A program made the translations under genes and the position numbers. Positions 36,061-45,130 of a stretch of DNA of 64,000 nt are shown in pieces (the stretch's first letter is position 1; each line of letters begins with the position of its first letter). The notes beneath the pieces were generated by a model. It saw only the letters and a program-made list of their open reading frames with translations, did no database searches and was not told the DNA's origin. Source of the stretch: Dokdonella fugitiva (GTDB lineage: Bacteria; Pseudomonadota; Gammaproteobacteria; Xanthomonadales; Rhodanobacteraceae); assembly GCF_004342425.1 (NCBI RefSeq), contig NZ_SLWQ01000001.1:582252-646251 (forward strand). Direction: 5' to 3'.

Positions 36061-36450
36061 ATGAAGCGTTGGTCACCGCTGCTCGTCCTGTGCCTGCCGC
36101 TTGCCGCCTGCAGCTGGGGCATCAGGCTCGACTCCGGTGGCGAAAAGGTGCGTACCGCATGGAACGGTGACATCGACGGCTGCCGCGACGTCGGCAAGGT
36201 CACCGTGTCGGTGCTCGACCATGTCGGCCCGATGGATCGCAACGGCCTCAAGGTGCGCGATGAACTGGAAGTGCTTGCGCGCAACGAGGCGGCCACCCTC
36301 GGCGCCGATACGATCAAGCCGCTCGGCGAGCCGCGCGACGGCGAGCAGCCCTGGGGCGCCTACCACTGCGGCCGCCACGATCGGGCACCGATGAAGATCG
36401 AGCAGAAGAACGCGGACGGCTCGACCGAGACGTTCCCGATCCGGAATTGA
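36061..36450 (+). CDS. DUF4156-like lipoprotein
   Basis: 129 residues, lipobox L-A-A-C with the acylated cysteine at residue 17. The mature part has G-C-R-D-V-G-K-V-T-V-S-V, then N-E-A-A-T-L-G-A-D-T-I and Y-H-C, matching the DUF4156 pattern of small outer-membrane-type lipoproteins. A TAGCAT hexamer and GGAGG site precede the start. Confidence 0.72.
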   Translation: MKRWSPLLVLCLPLAACSWGIRLDSGGEKVRTAWNGDIDGCRDVGKVTVSVLDHVGPMDRNGLKVRDELEVLARNEAATLGADTIKPLGEPRDGEQPWGAYHCGRHDRAPMKIEQKNADGSTETFPIRN

Positions 36451-36489
36451 GCACGGCACGCGGCCGAAGCGACGCGTTCCCGATCGGTC

Positions 36490-37875
36490 CTAGCGCTCGT
36501 TCGCGCGGATGCGCCGCGTTGCCGCGGCCGGCGACGGCCGGCGCTCGTGCGACGAATGCGCAGGTGGCGCCGCCGCGGCCTGCGCCGGGCGTGGCCGCAC
36601 GATCGCATCGAACGGCACGACGTCGGCGCCCGGATCGAACCGGCACGGCCCGTCGGCGAGGTCACCCGCGACGAGCGTCTCGCACTGCTGCTGCAGGTCG
36701 GCGACCTGCGGTTGCGGCGCGCCGCCGATCCAAGTCCGCAGCGCCTCCCAGCCGGCCACGCCTTCCGCATCACTGAAGCCGCAATGGCTCGGCACGTCCT
36801 CGTCGACGATCGCGACGACGCGCTTGTCCGGCGCGATGCGCTCGCGCACGACGTCCTGGTTGCCGGGCACGACGAGCTGGTCGCGGCTCGTGTGCATCGA
36901 GATCACCTTGACCGCGCCGGTGTCGCCGCGGAAGTCGGACGCGCGGCGCAACGCGAGCGCGGCCGCGGGGTCGGCGACGAGGCGTTCGATGCCGGCGTCC
37001 ACCAGCGGGTCGCTCGAATAGTCCACGCCCGCGGTGGTGAAGGGATTGCGGCCGCCGAGCTTGTCCGGTGCGCGCACGATGTCGGCGAGCACGTAAGTCG
37101 CGTAGCCGATGTTGGTCACGAAGAAATGCTCGTCGGTGATATGCGTGAAGGCCATGAGCTCGTCGAGCCGTCGCTGCATCGCGTCGTTGCGCAGGTAGGG
37201 TGGCAGGCTGACGCCGGTGCAGCGGTTCACGGCGACGAGGGCGCGCAGCACGCTCGCATCGTCGGCGATGTCGCCGATGTCGTCGGGAATGTCGGCGAGG
37301 TCCACCGCCCACGGCAGTGGCTCGTCGCCCTGCGGCAGGTCACCGGCGTCGCGGCAGACGACGTCGTAGGCGAGGCGCAGGTCGATCGCGCTGTCCCACA
37401 GGCGCGAACCCGCCGCCGCCGGACACAGCGCGTACGCACCGCGCATCGGTGGCAGGCCGCGTGTTTCGGCGAGGCGCAAGGTGACGAGGCCACCCATCGA
37501 GCCACCGTAGGGAATGATCTCGCCGGGTTCGCCGACCTGCGCGGCGAACAGGCGCACCAGCTCGCGGTTGTCCTCGATCGCGGTGAACAATGCCCATCCG
37601 CGCTGCCGGTAACTCGTCGCGGCGACGGCATAGCCCTCCGCGAGCATGACCCGGCGCAGCGGCCCGAGCCCGGGAGCATTCGCGGGTGGCTTGAGGTCGA
37701 AACCGTGCTGGTACAGCACGAGCGTGTCGCCCGCGCGCCAGCCATCCGGCACCTCGAACTGGTACCAGGCGCCCGATGCCGCCTCGCCGCTGTACACGCG
37801 GCTCGCCGCGTGCGCGCCGACGGCGGCGACGAGCGCGACGAGCACGGTGGTTCGCTGCAGCCAACTTCGCATCAT
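36490..37875 (-). CDS. Secreted alpha/beta hydrolase
   Basis: 461 residues. A signal peptide (cleavage near V-G-A-H-A-A) precedes a hydrolase: L-V-L-Y-Q-H-G-F-D oxyanion region, nucleophile elbow Y-G-G-S-M-G-G, and a probable histidine in D-V-P-S-H-C-G-F. A ~40-residue Pro/Ala/Arg-rich tail closes the protein. The substrate is unknown; some relatives are annotated as prolyl oligopeptidase-like or tannase-like. GGAGGGG lies just upstream of the doubled ATG. Confidence 0.72.
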   Translation of the reverse strand: MMRSWLQRTTVLVALVAAVGAHAASRVYSGEAASGAWYQFEVPDGWRAGDTLVLYQHGFDLKPPANAPGLGPLRRVMLAEGYAVAATSYRQRGWALFTAIEDNRELVRLFAAQVGEPGEIIPYGGSMGGLVTLRLAETRGLPPMRGAYALCPAAAGSRLWDSAIDLRLAYDVVCRDAGDLPQGDEPLPWAVDLADIPDDIGDIADDASVLRALVAVNRCTGVSLPPYLRNDAMQRRLDELMAFTHITDEHFFVTNIGYATYVLADIVRAPDKLGGRNPFTTAGVDYSSDPLVDAGIERLVADPAAALALRRASDFRGDTGAVKVISMHTSRDQLVVPGNQDVVRERIAPDKRVVAIVDEDVPSHCGFSDAEGVAGWEALRTWIGGAPQPQVADLQQQCETLVAGDLADGPCRFDPGADVVPFDAIVRPRPAQAAAAPPAHSSHERRPSPAAATRRIRANER

Positions 37876-37991
37876 GGGCCCCTCCGGAACGGCGCGCGCC
37901 ACGTTACGGGAGCTTGCCTGAGCGCCGCATTACCGGCGCCCTGCGCGCGGATCGAACGCCGCGGCAGTCCGGGCAGGTAGAATCCGCGCCC

Positions 37992-38657
37992 ATGCCAGCC
38001 GCTCCGTCGCGTGTCCGTACGCCCAATCCCCTGCTCGCCGCGCTCGGTCGCGTGCTCGAGGCCGTGCTCGCGCGCGCGATCGCGCTCGACCCGGACACGC
38101 GCGCGCGCCTCGCGGCGCTCGACGGTCGCGCCGTCACGCTCGATCTCGCCGGCGCGAGCGGACGCAGCGCACCGGCCCTGCGCATCGTCGTCGACGGCGG
38201 GCGCCTGCGCGTCGGCCCCGCCTTCGAAGGCGACAGCGCGCTGCGCGTCGCCGCGACGCCGGGCAGCCTGCTCGGCCTCGCGCTGGCGCGCGGTCGCGAC
38301 GATGCGTTGCCGCCCGGACGCGTGCAGATCGCCGGCGACGCCGAACTCGCGCGGCGACTGGAACAGCTCCTGCGCGGCTATGCGCCGGACATCGATGCCG
38401 CGTTCGCGCAGGCGTTCGGCGACGTCGCCGGCGTCGCGATCGCGCGCGCGCTGCGCAACGCATTCGCCTGGACGCGCGGGTCGGCGCGCTCGCTCGCACG
38501 CGACACGGCGGAATTCCTCACCGAGGAAGGACGCGACCTCGTCGCGCGCGCGGAGCTCGACGGCTTCCTCGATGACGTGGACGCACTGCGCGAGCGCGCC
38601 GAGCGGCTCGATGCGCGCGTGCGCCGCCTGCGCGCGGGCGGAACCGGCCACGCATGA
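37992..38657 (+). CDS. ubiJ: UbiJ-like ubiquinone biosynthesis accessory factor (SCP2 domain)
   Basis: 221 residues. An SCP2 lipid-binding domain (~8-115: [29 protein letters not shown]) is followed by a coiled C-terminal helix region ([15 protein letters not shown]). It overlaps ubiB by 4 nt, the usual ubiJ-ubiB order. UbiJ scaffolds the aerobic ubiquinone complex. TAGAAT at 37978-37983 ends 8 nt before the ATG, so the message is likely leaderless. Confidence 0.87.
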   Translation: MPAAPSRVRTPNPLLAALGRVLEAVLARAIALDPDTRARLAALDGRAVTLDLAGASGRSAPALRIVVDGGRLRVGPAFEGDSALRVAATPGSLLGLALARGRDDALPPGRVQIAGDAELARRLEQLLRGYAPDIDAAFAQAFGDVAGVAIARALRNAFAWTRGSARSLARDTAEFLTEEGRDLVARAELDGFLDDVDALRERAERLDARVRRLRAGGTGHA

Positions 38658-40312
38658 TTCCCCTGCGCCAGTTGCCGCGCCTGCTGCGCATCGCCGGCGT
38701 GCTCGCGCGCCATCGCGTCGACGAGCTGCTGCCGGCGTCGCGCCGGCCGCGTTCGCTCGCCTGGCTGCGCGCGCTGATGCCTGCGCCGGGCGCGGACCTG
38801 CTCGTCCTGCCGCGCGGCGAACGGCTCGCGCTCGCGCTGACCGCGCTCGGCCCGATCTTCGTCAAGTTCGGTCAGATCCTCTCCACCCGCCGCGACCTGC
38901 TGCCGGCCGACGTGGCCGACGCGCTGACCCAGCTGCAGGATCGCGTCGCGCCGTTTCCGGCCGCGCAGGCGCGCGCGGCGATCGAGCGCGCATTCGGCGC
39001 CACGATCGAAGCGCGCTACGCGAGCTTCGACGACGCCCCGCTCGCCTCGGCGTCGATCGCGCAGGTGCATGCGGCGACGCTCGCCGACGGCCGCGAGGTG
39101 GTGGTCAAGGTGCTGCGGCCGGACATCCACGCGCGCATCGATGCCGACGTCGCGCTGCTGCGCGCGCTCGCCGGCGTGGTCGAGCGCACGCATCCGAGCG
39201 CGGACAAGATCCGCCCGCAGGCGATCGTCGACGAGATCGAGACGACCCTCGTGAACGAACTCGACCTGCAGCGCGAGGGTGCCAATGCCTCGCTGCTGCG
39301 GCGCAATTTCGCCGGCTCGGACGATCTCTACGTGCCCGAAGTGGTCTGGTCGCACACGAGCGCGGGCGTGCTCACGCTCGAACGCGTGCGCGGCATACCG
39401 GTCGACGACCTCGCCGCACTCGACGCGGCCGGCATCGATCGCGTCGCGCTGGCCGAGAAGGGCGTGCGCCTGTTCTACACGCAGGTGTTCCGCGACAACT
39501 TCTTCCACGCCGACGCGCACGCCGGCAACATCTGGGTCGACGCGACGCGCCCGGCCGACCCGCGCTTCATCGCGCTCGACTTCGGCATCATGGGCTCGCT
39601 GCCCGAGCGCGACCAGTACTGGCTCGCGGAGAATTTCCTCGCGCTGTTCAACCAGGATTACGCGCGCATCGCCGAGCTGCACGTGCGCGCGGGCTGGATG
39701 CCCGCGGACGCGCGCCTCGACGAGCTCGAGGCGGCCGTGCGCACGGTCTGTGAACCGTATTTCACGCGACCGCTCAGCGAGATCTCGCTCGCCGAGGTCG
39801 TGGTCAAGCTGTTCGAGGTCGCGCGCCGCCACGACCTCACGCTGCAGCCGCAGCTGATCCTGCTGCAGAAGACGCTGCTCAACATCGAGGGCGTCGGTCG
39901 CCTGCTGCACCCGCGGATCGACATCTGGGCGACCGCCAAGCCCGTGCTCGAACGGATCTGGCGCCGCCGCAGCGGACCGCGCGCGGTACTCAGGACGCTG
40001 CGCCGGCGCGTGCCCGAATGGCTCGCCGCGGCGCCGGACATGCCACAGCTCGTGCACGGCTGGCTCAGCCGCGCGAATGCCGGCGAAATGGAACTTCGCG
40101 TCGCTTCCGACGATCTGAAGGAGATCGAACGCCGCCTGCGGCACGGCCAGCGCGTCGCGATCTGGCTGTCGGCCGGCGTTTCCCTGGCCGTCGCCACCGC
40201 CTGCGTCGCCCTGCTCGCTCCCGCCGGGGCGCCGCCGGGCGCACGCTGGGTCGCCTGGTTGCTCGGCGCCGCGGCGGTCGGCGCATTCGCATTGGCCGCG
40301 CGCAGGTCCTAG
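38654..40312 (+). CDS. ubiB: Ubiquinone biosynthesis protein UbiB
   Basis: 552 residues. The ABC1/ADCK atypical kinase features are present: the invariant K-F-G-Q ([13 protein letters not shown]), the A-rich loop [17 protein letters not shown] and D-F-F-x-x-D-A-H-A-G-N-type catalytic loop ([10 protein letters not shown]), then D-F-G-I-M-G. Two membrane segments lie at the extreme C-terminus, as in other UbiB proteins. ATGA overlap with ubiJ. Confidence 0.95.
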   Translation: MIPLRQLPRLLRIAGVLARHRVDELLPASRRPRSLAWLRALMPAPGADLLVLPRGERLALALTALGPIFVKFGQILSTRRDLLPADVADALTQLQDRVAPFPAAQARAAIERAFGATIEARYASFDDAPLASASIAQVHAATLADGREVVVKVLRPDIHARIDADVALLRALAGVVERTHPSADKIRPQAIVDEIETTLVNELDLQREGANASLLRRNFAGSDDLYVPEVVWSHTSAGVLTLERVRGIPVDDLAALDAAGIDRVALAEKGVRLFYTQVFRDNFFHADAHAGNIWVDATRPADPRFIALDFGIMGSLPERDQYWLAENFLALFNQDYARIAELHVRAGWMPADARLDELEAAVRTVCEPYFTRPLSEISLAEVVVKLFEVARRHDLTLQPQLILLQKTLLNIEGVGRLLHPRIDIWATAKPVLERIWRRRSGPRAVLRTLRRRVPEWLAAAPDMPQLVHGWLSRANAGEMELRVASDDLKEIERRLRHGQRVAIWLSAGVSLAVATACVALLAPAGAPPGARWVAWLLGAAAVGAFALAARRS

Positions 40313-40339
40313 CCCCTTCCGGTTCCACTGGAGACATCG

Positions 40340-41035
40340 ATGAAGAAATTTGCCCTTGCCAGCCTCGCCTGTGCCGCCGCCGTCGCCGGCTGCTCCGCAC
40401 CGCGCGTTCCCGACGACGCGCAACTCACCGCGCTGCTGCGCGCCGAGCGCGCGCAGGCCGGCGACGCCAATGCGCGCATCGAGGGGAGCGCGGTGGCCTG
40501 CCTGCGCGCGTGGTCGGGCGACGACAAGCTCTCGCAGAACCTGCCGGCCGCGATGCGCACCGATGCATCGAAGAAGGCCTGCCGCGAAAAGCTGCAGCCC
40601 TGGTTCGGCGATGCCACGCGCAATCCAGAGAAGTTCACGTTCGAGGACGTCAGCCAGCCGGCCGTCGTCACGCGCGTGATGAACCTCTACATGGCGCGCG
40701 CGGCCGGCGGCATGGGCGCCGCACCGCCGGCAGTCGTGACCACGGCCCCGGCCGCGCCGAAGCCGGCGCAGGGCAGCGTCGACCTCGGCACCGCCGGCGC
40801 CGCGTTGCAGCAGACCGAGAACGTGTGCCAGCGCGTGCAGCAGGTCGCGACCACGCAACCGGCCAACCAGCGCGCGAAGCGTTTCGCGGAGTTCTGCGCG
40901 CGCCGCGTGCAGCAGCTGCGCACCAACATGGAACAGGCGACCGGCCGCAACGACAGCGAGCAGCTCGACAAGCTCGCCGCCGACGCGCGCCGTCTCGCCG
41001 AGATCGGCGAGCGCGCCGCCGCCGACCACCCGTAG
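40340..41035 (+). CDS. Lipoprotein of unknown function
   Basis: 231 residues, lipobox V-A-G-C (Cys 18). A first helical region (~20-120) with conserved-looking C-L-R-A-W-S and K-A-C-R-E-K-L-Q-P-W is joined by an Ala/Pro linker (~125-150) to a second helical region (C-Q-R-V-Q-Q-V, F-C-A-R-R-V-Q-Q-L) that could form a coiled coil. No family is recognised. It lies 27 nt after ubiB. Confidence 0.7.
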   Translation: MKKFALASLACAAAVAGCSAPRVPDDAQLTALLRAERAQAGDANARIEGSAVACLRAWSGDDKLSQNLPAAMRTDASKKACREKLQPWFGDATRNPEKFTFEDVSQPAVVTRVMNLYMARAAGGMGAAPPAVVTTAPAAPKPAQGSVDLGTAGAALQQTENVCQRVQQVATTQPANQRAKRFAEFCARRVQQLRTNMEQATGRNDSEQLDKLAADARRLAEIGERAAADHP

Positions 41036-41078
41036 GCCGCGCCCGCGGCCGGCGTCGCCGCATTGCTAGAATGCGGCG

Positions 41079-41501
41079 ATGCTCGACATCGACGGCAAGA
41101 TCGAAATCCCCGACGACGAACTGGTCGAACGCTTCGTGCGTTCGGCCGGTCCCGGCGGGCAGAACGTCAACAAGGTCGCCAGCGCGGTCGAGCTGCGCTT
41201 CGACGTGCGCTCGTCACCGAGCCTGACCGATGCCCTGCGCGAGCGCCTGCTCGCGCGCCGCGACCGCCGCCTCACCGACGACGGCGTGCTGGTGATACAG
41301 GCCAACCGCTTCCGCGACCAGGCCAAGAACCGCGACGACGCGCGCGCACGCCTCGCCGAGGTGATCCGCGCCGCCCTCGTCGTACCGAAGAAGCGCATCG
41401 CGACCAAGCCGTCGCGCGCCGCCAAGCAGCGCCGCATCGACGCCAAGAAGACGCGCTCGACGATCAAGCGTTCGCGCGGCCGCGACTGGAGCGGCGAATG
41501 A
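41079..41501 (+). CDS. arfB: Alternative ribosome-rescue factor ArfB (YaeJ)
   Basis: 140 residues. The release-factor-like domain contains the catalytic G-G-Q (A-G-P-G-G-Q-N-V-N-K-V) and is followed by the basic C-terminal tail (K-K-R-I-A-T-K-P-S-R-A-A-K, K-K-T-R-S-T) that enters the empty mRNA channel. It frees stalled ribosomes. TAGAAT at 41067-41072 ends exactly 6 nt before the ATG: a clear leaderless arrangement. ATGA overlap with the next gene. Confidence 0.95.
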   Translation: MLDIDGKIEIPDDELVERFVRSAGPGGQNVNKVASAVELRFDVRSSPSLTDALRERLLARRDRRLTDDGVLVIQANRFRDQAKNRDDARARLAEVIRAALVVPKKRIATKPSRAAKQRRIDAKKTRSTIKRSRGRDWSGE

Positions 41502-42094
41502 CCGCACCGGCATGGGCGGCCCTGCCGCCGTCCGTGCCGCAGATGCCGCAGAACGCGCGCCGGCGCCTGTGCGCGGCGCTGCTGCGCGCGTGCGGCTGGA
41601 ACCTGCGCGGTACGTTTCCCGACGTGCCGCAGCTCGTGCTCATCGCCGCGCCGCACAGCTCGTGGTGGGACGGCGTCTGGGGCCTGCTGTTCAAGGTCGC
41701 GATCGGCATCGACATCGCCTTCATGGGCAAGCGCGAGCTGTTCGTCGGCCCGCTCGGCTGGCTGCTGCGCCACCTCGGTGGCATCCCGATCGAACGCACC
41801 GCCGCGCACGGCCTGGTCGAGCAGATGGTCGCGCGCTTCCGCGCGCAGCCGCGGCTGTGGCTCGGCATCGCGCCCGAGGGCACGCGCCGGCGCGTCGCGA
41901 AGTGGCGCAGCGGCTTCTGGCACATCGCGCGCGCCGCCGGCGTGCCGGTGCTGCCCGTCGCGTTCGACTATGCAACCCGTTCGATCGTGATCGGCGAACC
42001 GTTCACGCCGACCGCCGACCTCGACGCCGACCTCGCCGCGCTGCGCGCGTGGTATCGGCCGTTTCGGGGGCGGAATCATGATGTCGAGGGGTGA
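41498..42094 (+). CDS. Lysophospholipid acyltransferase family protein
   Basis: 198 residues. It has the acyltransferase block A-P-H-S-S-W-W-D (H-x4-D), G-W-L-L-R-H-L-G-G-I-P-I-E-R and A-P-E-G-T-R. It is compact and lacks a long N-terminal membrane region. Probably a glycerol or lysophospholipid acyltransferase; the acceptor is unknown. It overlaps arfB by 4 nt and would be translationally coupled. Confidence 0.83.
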   Translation: MTAPAWAALPPSVPQMPQNARRRLCAALLRACGWNLRGTFPDVPQLVLIAAPHSSWWDGVWGLLFKVAIGIDIAFMGKRELFVGPLGWLLRHLGGIPIERTAAHGLVEQMVARFRAQPRLWLGIAPEGTRRRVAKWRSGFWHIARAAGVPVLPVAFDYATRSIVIGEPFTPTADLDADLAALRAWYRPFRGRNHDVEG

Positions 42095-42230
42095 GGGCCG
42101 GGCCGGGGGCTGAGGGCCCGGGGCGGCAGCGCTGCGGCGGTCGCGGCAGCAGTCTTCGCCGGTCGAAACGTGAAAATTCCCGTTCGCGCTGAGCGCAGCC
42201 CGCGAAGCGGGCGGAGTCGAAACGCCCGCC

Positions 42231-42389
42231 GTGGGGCAACGAACCGGACAGCATCGCGATCGGCGCCGCATTCCCGGGCTACCTGCCGGCGACGAGCGCG
42301 GCTACCTGCGCCCGCTCGACGACGGTCGTGACGCGGGCGCCGTCGAAGCCGGCGCGCTCGATCACGTCTTCGCCGACGGCTTCGACTGA
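42231..42389 (+). pseudogene. 3' remnant of a parallel beta-helix (choice-of-anchor Q type) gene
   Basis: The plus strand ending at the TGA at 42387-42389 reads D-E-R-G-Y-L-R-P-L-D-D-G-R-D-A-G-A-V-E, then D-H-V-F-A-D-G-F-D-stop. This is the closing segment and tail of the same protein class as the next gene. Just upstream the reading continues in a different frame (S-I-A-I-G-A-A-F-P-G-Y-L-P-A-T), so there is also a frameshift near 42291. No upstream body is present. Confidence 0.6.
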
Positions 42390-42420
42390 CCGCGGCCCCG
42401 CGGGTCGGCGGGAGCCGCGC

Positions 42421-43425
42421 CTACGTCGCCTGTTCGAGCCCGTTGCGGAACAGCACGTCGGTTTCGTAGGCGCCGATGTCGACGTGCTGGCCGATGATGC
42501 GCGGACCACCCCCCGCGTCCGTCCCGCCGACCCCACCGAGCGGGCTGTCGATGCCGGCGTTGACCATCGGCGACGTCGGCGCCGGGCGCAGGCCGAGGAA
42601 CCCGTCGAATTGCGGATCGACGTCGAGGTTGCCGCTGACGCTGTGCGGCGGCATGTTGGCGATGACGCCGACATCGTTGTGCCAGTAGTCGGCTCCGCCG
42701 CTGCTCTGGTCGAACACGTCGCTGCCTTCGTTGTTCCAGAGGATGTTGTTCGAGAGGTTGAACTGGGCGTCCCCGACCAGGTTGAGCGCGCCGATGCCGG
42801 CATGGGCGTGGAGCTGGTTGCCGACGACCGTGTTGTTGTTCACGTCGGCGACGAAGTCCGAGTACACCGTCACCGTCGACGCGCCGGCATTGGCCAGGAA
42901 CACGTTGCCGACGACGTAGGCGCTCGTCGCGGACACGTACGCCGCCGCGGCAACGTTGCCCGGCGCATCGTGGTTGGCGACGAACACGCTCGATTCGACG
43001 CGCGCGATCGGCGCGGACAGGTTCAGCGCGCCGCCCGCGTACTGCGTCGGCGCGCCGTTCTCGAACGTGATACCGATGACGTCGACGCGGCCGTGCGCAC
43101 TGATGTAGAGCGGCCGGACCGCGTCCTGGCCGTCGAGCACGCTCGCGCCCGAGGTCGCACGCTCGAAGCAACCGGTGCCCGGCGCCGAGCCGCCGCGGAT
43201 CGTCAGGTCGTACGTCTCGCCGTCGGCCGCGAAGTAGTCGAGCTCGCCACCGAGGGCGTAGGTGCCGACTTCGAGTTCGATGTCGTCGTCCTCGCCGTTG
43301 CTCTGCGCCTGGTTCAGCGCGATCGCGAGTGCGAGCGACGTGTTGACGCAGTAGAACGCGGCATGCGCAGGAGGGCCGGCAAGCAGCATCGCGGCCGCGC
43401 AGGCGACGCTTCGCAGGACGTTCAT
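42421..43425 (-). CDS. Secreted parallel beta-helix protein (choice-of-anchor Q type)
   Basis: 334 residues. Signal peptide (cleavage near A-H-A-A-F), then right-handed beta-helix-like repeats rich in N/G/V (V-V-G-N-V-F, V-N-N-N-T-V-V-G-N, L-S-N-N-I-L-W-N-N), the D-P-Q-F segment, P-M-V-N-A-G and V-D-I-G-A-Y-E near the end, with a C-terminal F-R-N-G-L-E. Such proteins are exported and of unknown function, often adhesin-like. GGGAGGA precedes the ATG. Convergent with the remnant at 42231-42389. Confidence 0.75.
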   Translation of the reverse strand: MNVLRSVACAAAMLLAGPPAHAAFYCVNTSLALAIALNQAQSNGEDDDIELEVGTYALGGELDYFAADGETYDLTIRGGSAPGTGCFERATSGASVLDGQDAVRPLYISAHGRVDVIGITFENGAPTQYAGGALNLSAPIARVESSVFVANHDAPGNVAAAAYVSATSAYVVGNVFLANAGASTVTVYSDFVADVNNNTVVGNQLHAHAGIGALNLVGDAQFNLSNNILWNNEGSDVFDQSSGGADYWHNDVGVIANMPPHSVSGNLDVDPQFDGFLGLRPAPTSPMVNAGIDSPLGGVGGTDAGGGPRIIGQHVDIGAYETDVLFRNGLEQAT

Positions 43426-43585
43426 CGGAGTCCTCCCTTGGCCATTGCCGGATCCTGCGCGGCCGACGGAATCCCCCGCCAATGAAATGTTTGGATGGAT
43501 CGATGTCACCGGCTTATCGTCATTCCGCCCCGCGATCGTCCGATAACCCGGGGTTATCGAACGGCGGAACCGGCCGGGAACCCGG

Positions 43586-43678
43586 CTACGAAGGCGGCTC
43601 GGGAATGCGGCTCGCGTCGACGCGATTTCGACCCGCGTCCTTCGCGCGATAGAGGGCCTCGTCCGCGGATTCGGAGAA
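43586..43678 (-). pseudogene. C-terminal remnant of a GGDEF (diguanylate cyclase) gene
   Basis: Thirty codons before a stop at 43586 read S-A-D-E-A-L-Y-R-A-K-D-A-G-R-N-R-V, the conserved final helix of GGDEF domains. Upstream in the frame the sequence loses all similarity and the GG(D/E)EF loop is absent. The rest of the 43426-43922 interval shows no other gene and contains one copy of the 24-bp direct repeat. Confidence 0.65.
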
Positions 43679-43787
43679 GGCGGCATCGCATCGCGCCTGC
43701 CGGCGCTCCCACAGGAGACATCCTCGGGCAACGCTCGCTCCCGCTGCAGGAGCGGCGGAGCCGCGATGCTCTCCATCTCCCTCCCGC

Positions 43788-43811
43788 GTCTCAGGATCTG
43801 AGCCGCCCCCT
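43788..43811. repeat. 24-bp direct repeat, copy 1
   Basis: Identical to 47833-47856 in all 24 positions and in the same orientation; contains the palindrome CTCAGGATCTGAG followed by CCGCCCCCT. Both copies are preceded within 2-4 nt by TCCCGC. Confidence 0.75.
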
Positions 43812-43922
43812 CGAGGGGCACGTAGGTCCACGCGGCTCTCGATGGCGCGGAACGGTACGGCGTGCGTCCGGGAACTGATCCGCCGTTCCCGGCGCCCAAA
43901 GTGGTGTCAGCGTCCGATGCGC

Positions 43923-44609
43923 CTAGAACATTGATCCGCTGTCTTTGCCCGTCGTGACAAACATCGGAATCATCTGGATACCTTTGACGCCATCAAGGCT
44001 CCCTTTGCGACTTTCTACCACGACCGAGACGAAGGCCCCAGGCGCGATGCCCTCATTCCGACCGGCAAACGAAACATCGGCTGCCTTCACATTGGCTTCC
44101 TGAGTGACTAGAGCGTAGTCATACAGCACGGCTACCCTTTCAGAGCAGTGATTGACGAGGTCAAATTCGGCGCGAGTCCCTCGTTCGTTGATTACGACGT
44201 CGGATTTCGGCTTGAACTCGACTTGTGCTGTGCTGCATGTCGGTGATGGTGGAAGGTCACTCACTTTTTCCATTTTGTAGATCGGGAATCCGGGTTCTCC
44301 AAACTCGGGCACGTATTTGGGTGGTCCAAACACAATCTCGAGTCCCTTCGCAGTGATGTTGCGGACTCTGGCTTTGTCCCAAGCAACGTTCAGAACCAAT
44401 TCGGATCCCGAGCTCTCGACGTCCCACTTTGCGACCCTTGGGTAGCCCGCAAAAATCTTTTCCACGTAGTCCCCCGACTCGTAGAACAGAATGTGACGTG
44501 GGTTGGATTGGCCAATTTCCTTCCACTCTCCCGCCAGGGCTTTCGGGTGCTTGGCATCAGCACATCCCCCCAAGACGACGATGAGCACAATCGGTACTAG
44601 AAGACGCAT
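43923..44609 (-). CDS. Lipoprotein of unknown function, lower GC
   Basis: 228 residues. Lipobox V-L-G-G-C (Cys 16). The mature part is beta-rich: L-A-G-E-W-K-E-I, I-L-F-Y-E-S-G-D-Y-V-E-K-I (a stretch typical of small lipocalin-like or META-like barrels), then a second region with N-E-R-G-T-R-A-E-F-D and V-V-V-E-S-R-K-G. No family is recognised. Codon use is plainly less GC-biased than in neighbours, suggesting recent acquisition. An ATG at 44609 is taken; a GTG two codons earlier is possible. Confidence 0.7.
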   Translation of the reverse strand: MRLLVPIVLIVVLGGCADAKHPKALAGEWKEIGQSNPRHILFYESGDYVEKIFAGYPRVAKWDVESSGSELVLNVAWDKARVRNITAKGLEIVFGPPKYVPEFGEPGFPIYKMEKVSDLPPSPTCSTAQVEFKPKSDVVINERGTRAEFDLVNHCSERVAVLYDYALVTQEANVKAADVSFAGRNEGIAPGAFVSVVVESRKGSLDGVKGIQMIPMFVTTGKDSGSMF

Positions 44610-44704
44610 TCCCACCCCCAGGATGCCGTGAACTTGGCCGATCCTACAATGGTCACGGTACCTTTACGAGCCGAAATGTCCGCCCGCGCAACAGTTGCGA
44701 GCGC

Positions 44705-45130
44705 AAAGGGGACGGAGTCGGACGGAGCAATTATCCGGAATCCCGAGCGCGCGCGGCTACCGGTGGGACTCGCGGCCGGGGCGCTTCGAGAAGGCCGGCC
44801 TTCTCGCGCCGCTGCGTCCCACCCTACGAAAACCGGGCGGCGCGTAGGGCGGTACGCGCGAAGCGCGTGCCGCCGCCCGCCCGTAGAGGCGATCAACCTG
44901 GCCAAAAGCGGCGCATCGCGCCCGACACGAGCATCACGAACACCCATGCCAACGCCGCATTCACGACGAGATGCCCCTGCTTCGCCGTATCGGCGAGGCC
45001 ATCGCCGAGGATCGTGACGGTGAGCGTGCCGAGCATCGTGACCGCGACGAGCGCGGTGAAATCGAGTGCGCGCGCGCCGCGACGCAGTCCGGGGCGAACC
45101 AGCAGCACGAACAGCGCGAGCAGCGGCGCG
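44705..45130. repeat. Duplicated segment, copy A
   Basis: Matches 50300-50725 over its whole length at high identity (roughly nine bases in ten by eye), same orientation, with one ~10-bp insertion near 44717. It carries a GGGCGG...CGCGC-GAA-GCGCG...CCGCCC hairpin and the last ~75 codons of the membrane protein gene that is intact at copy B. Confidence 0.85.
44893..45120 (-). pseudogene. Detached 3' end of the polytopic membrane protein gene
   Basis: Minus-strand reading gives about 75 residues (R-P-G-L-R-R-G-A-R-A-L-D-F-T-A-L-V, then T-V-T-I-L-G-D-G-L-A-D and A-M-R-R-F-W-P-G-stop) nearly identical to the C-terminus of the gene at 50479-51903. There is no start or upstream body; at its 5' side it runs into the esterase gene in a different frame. 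Confidence 0.85.
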
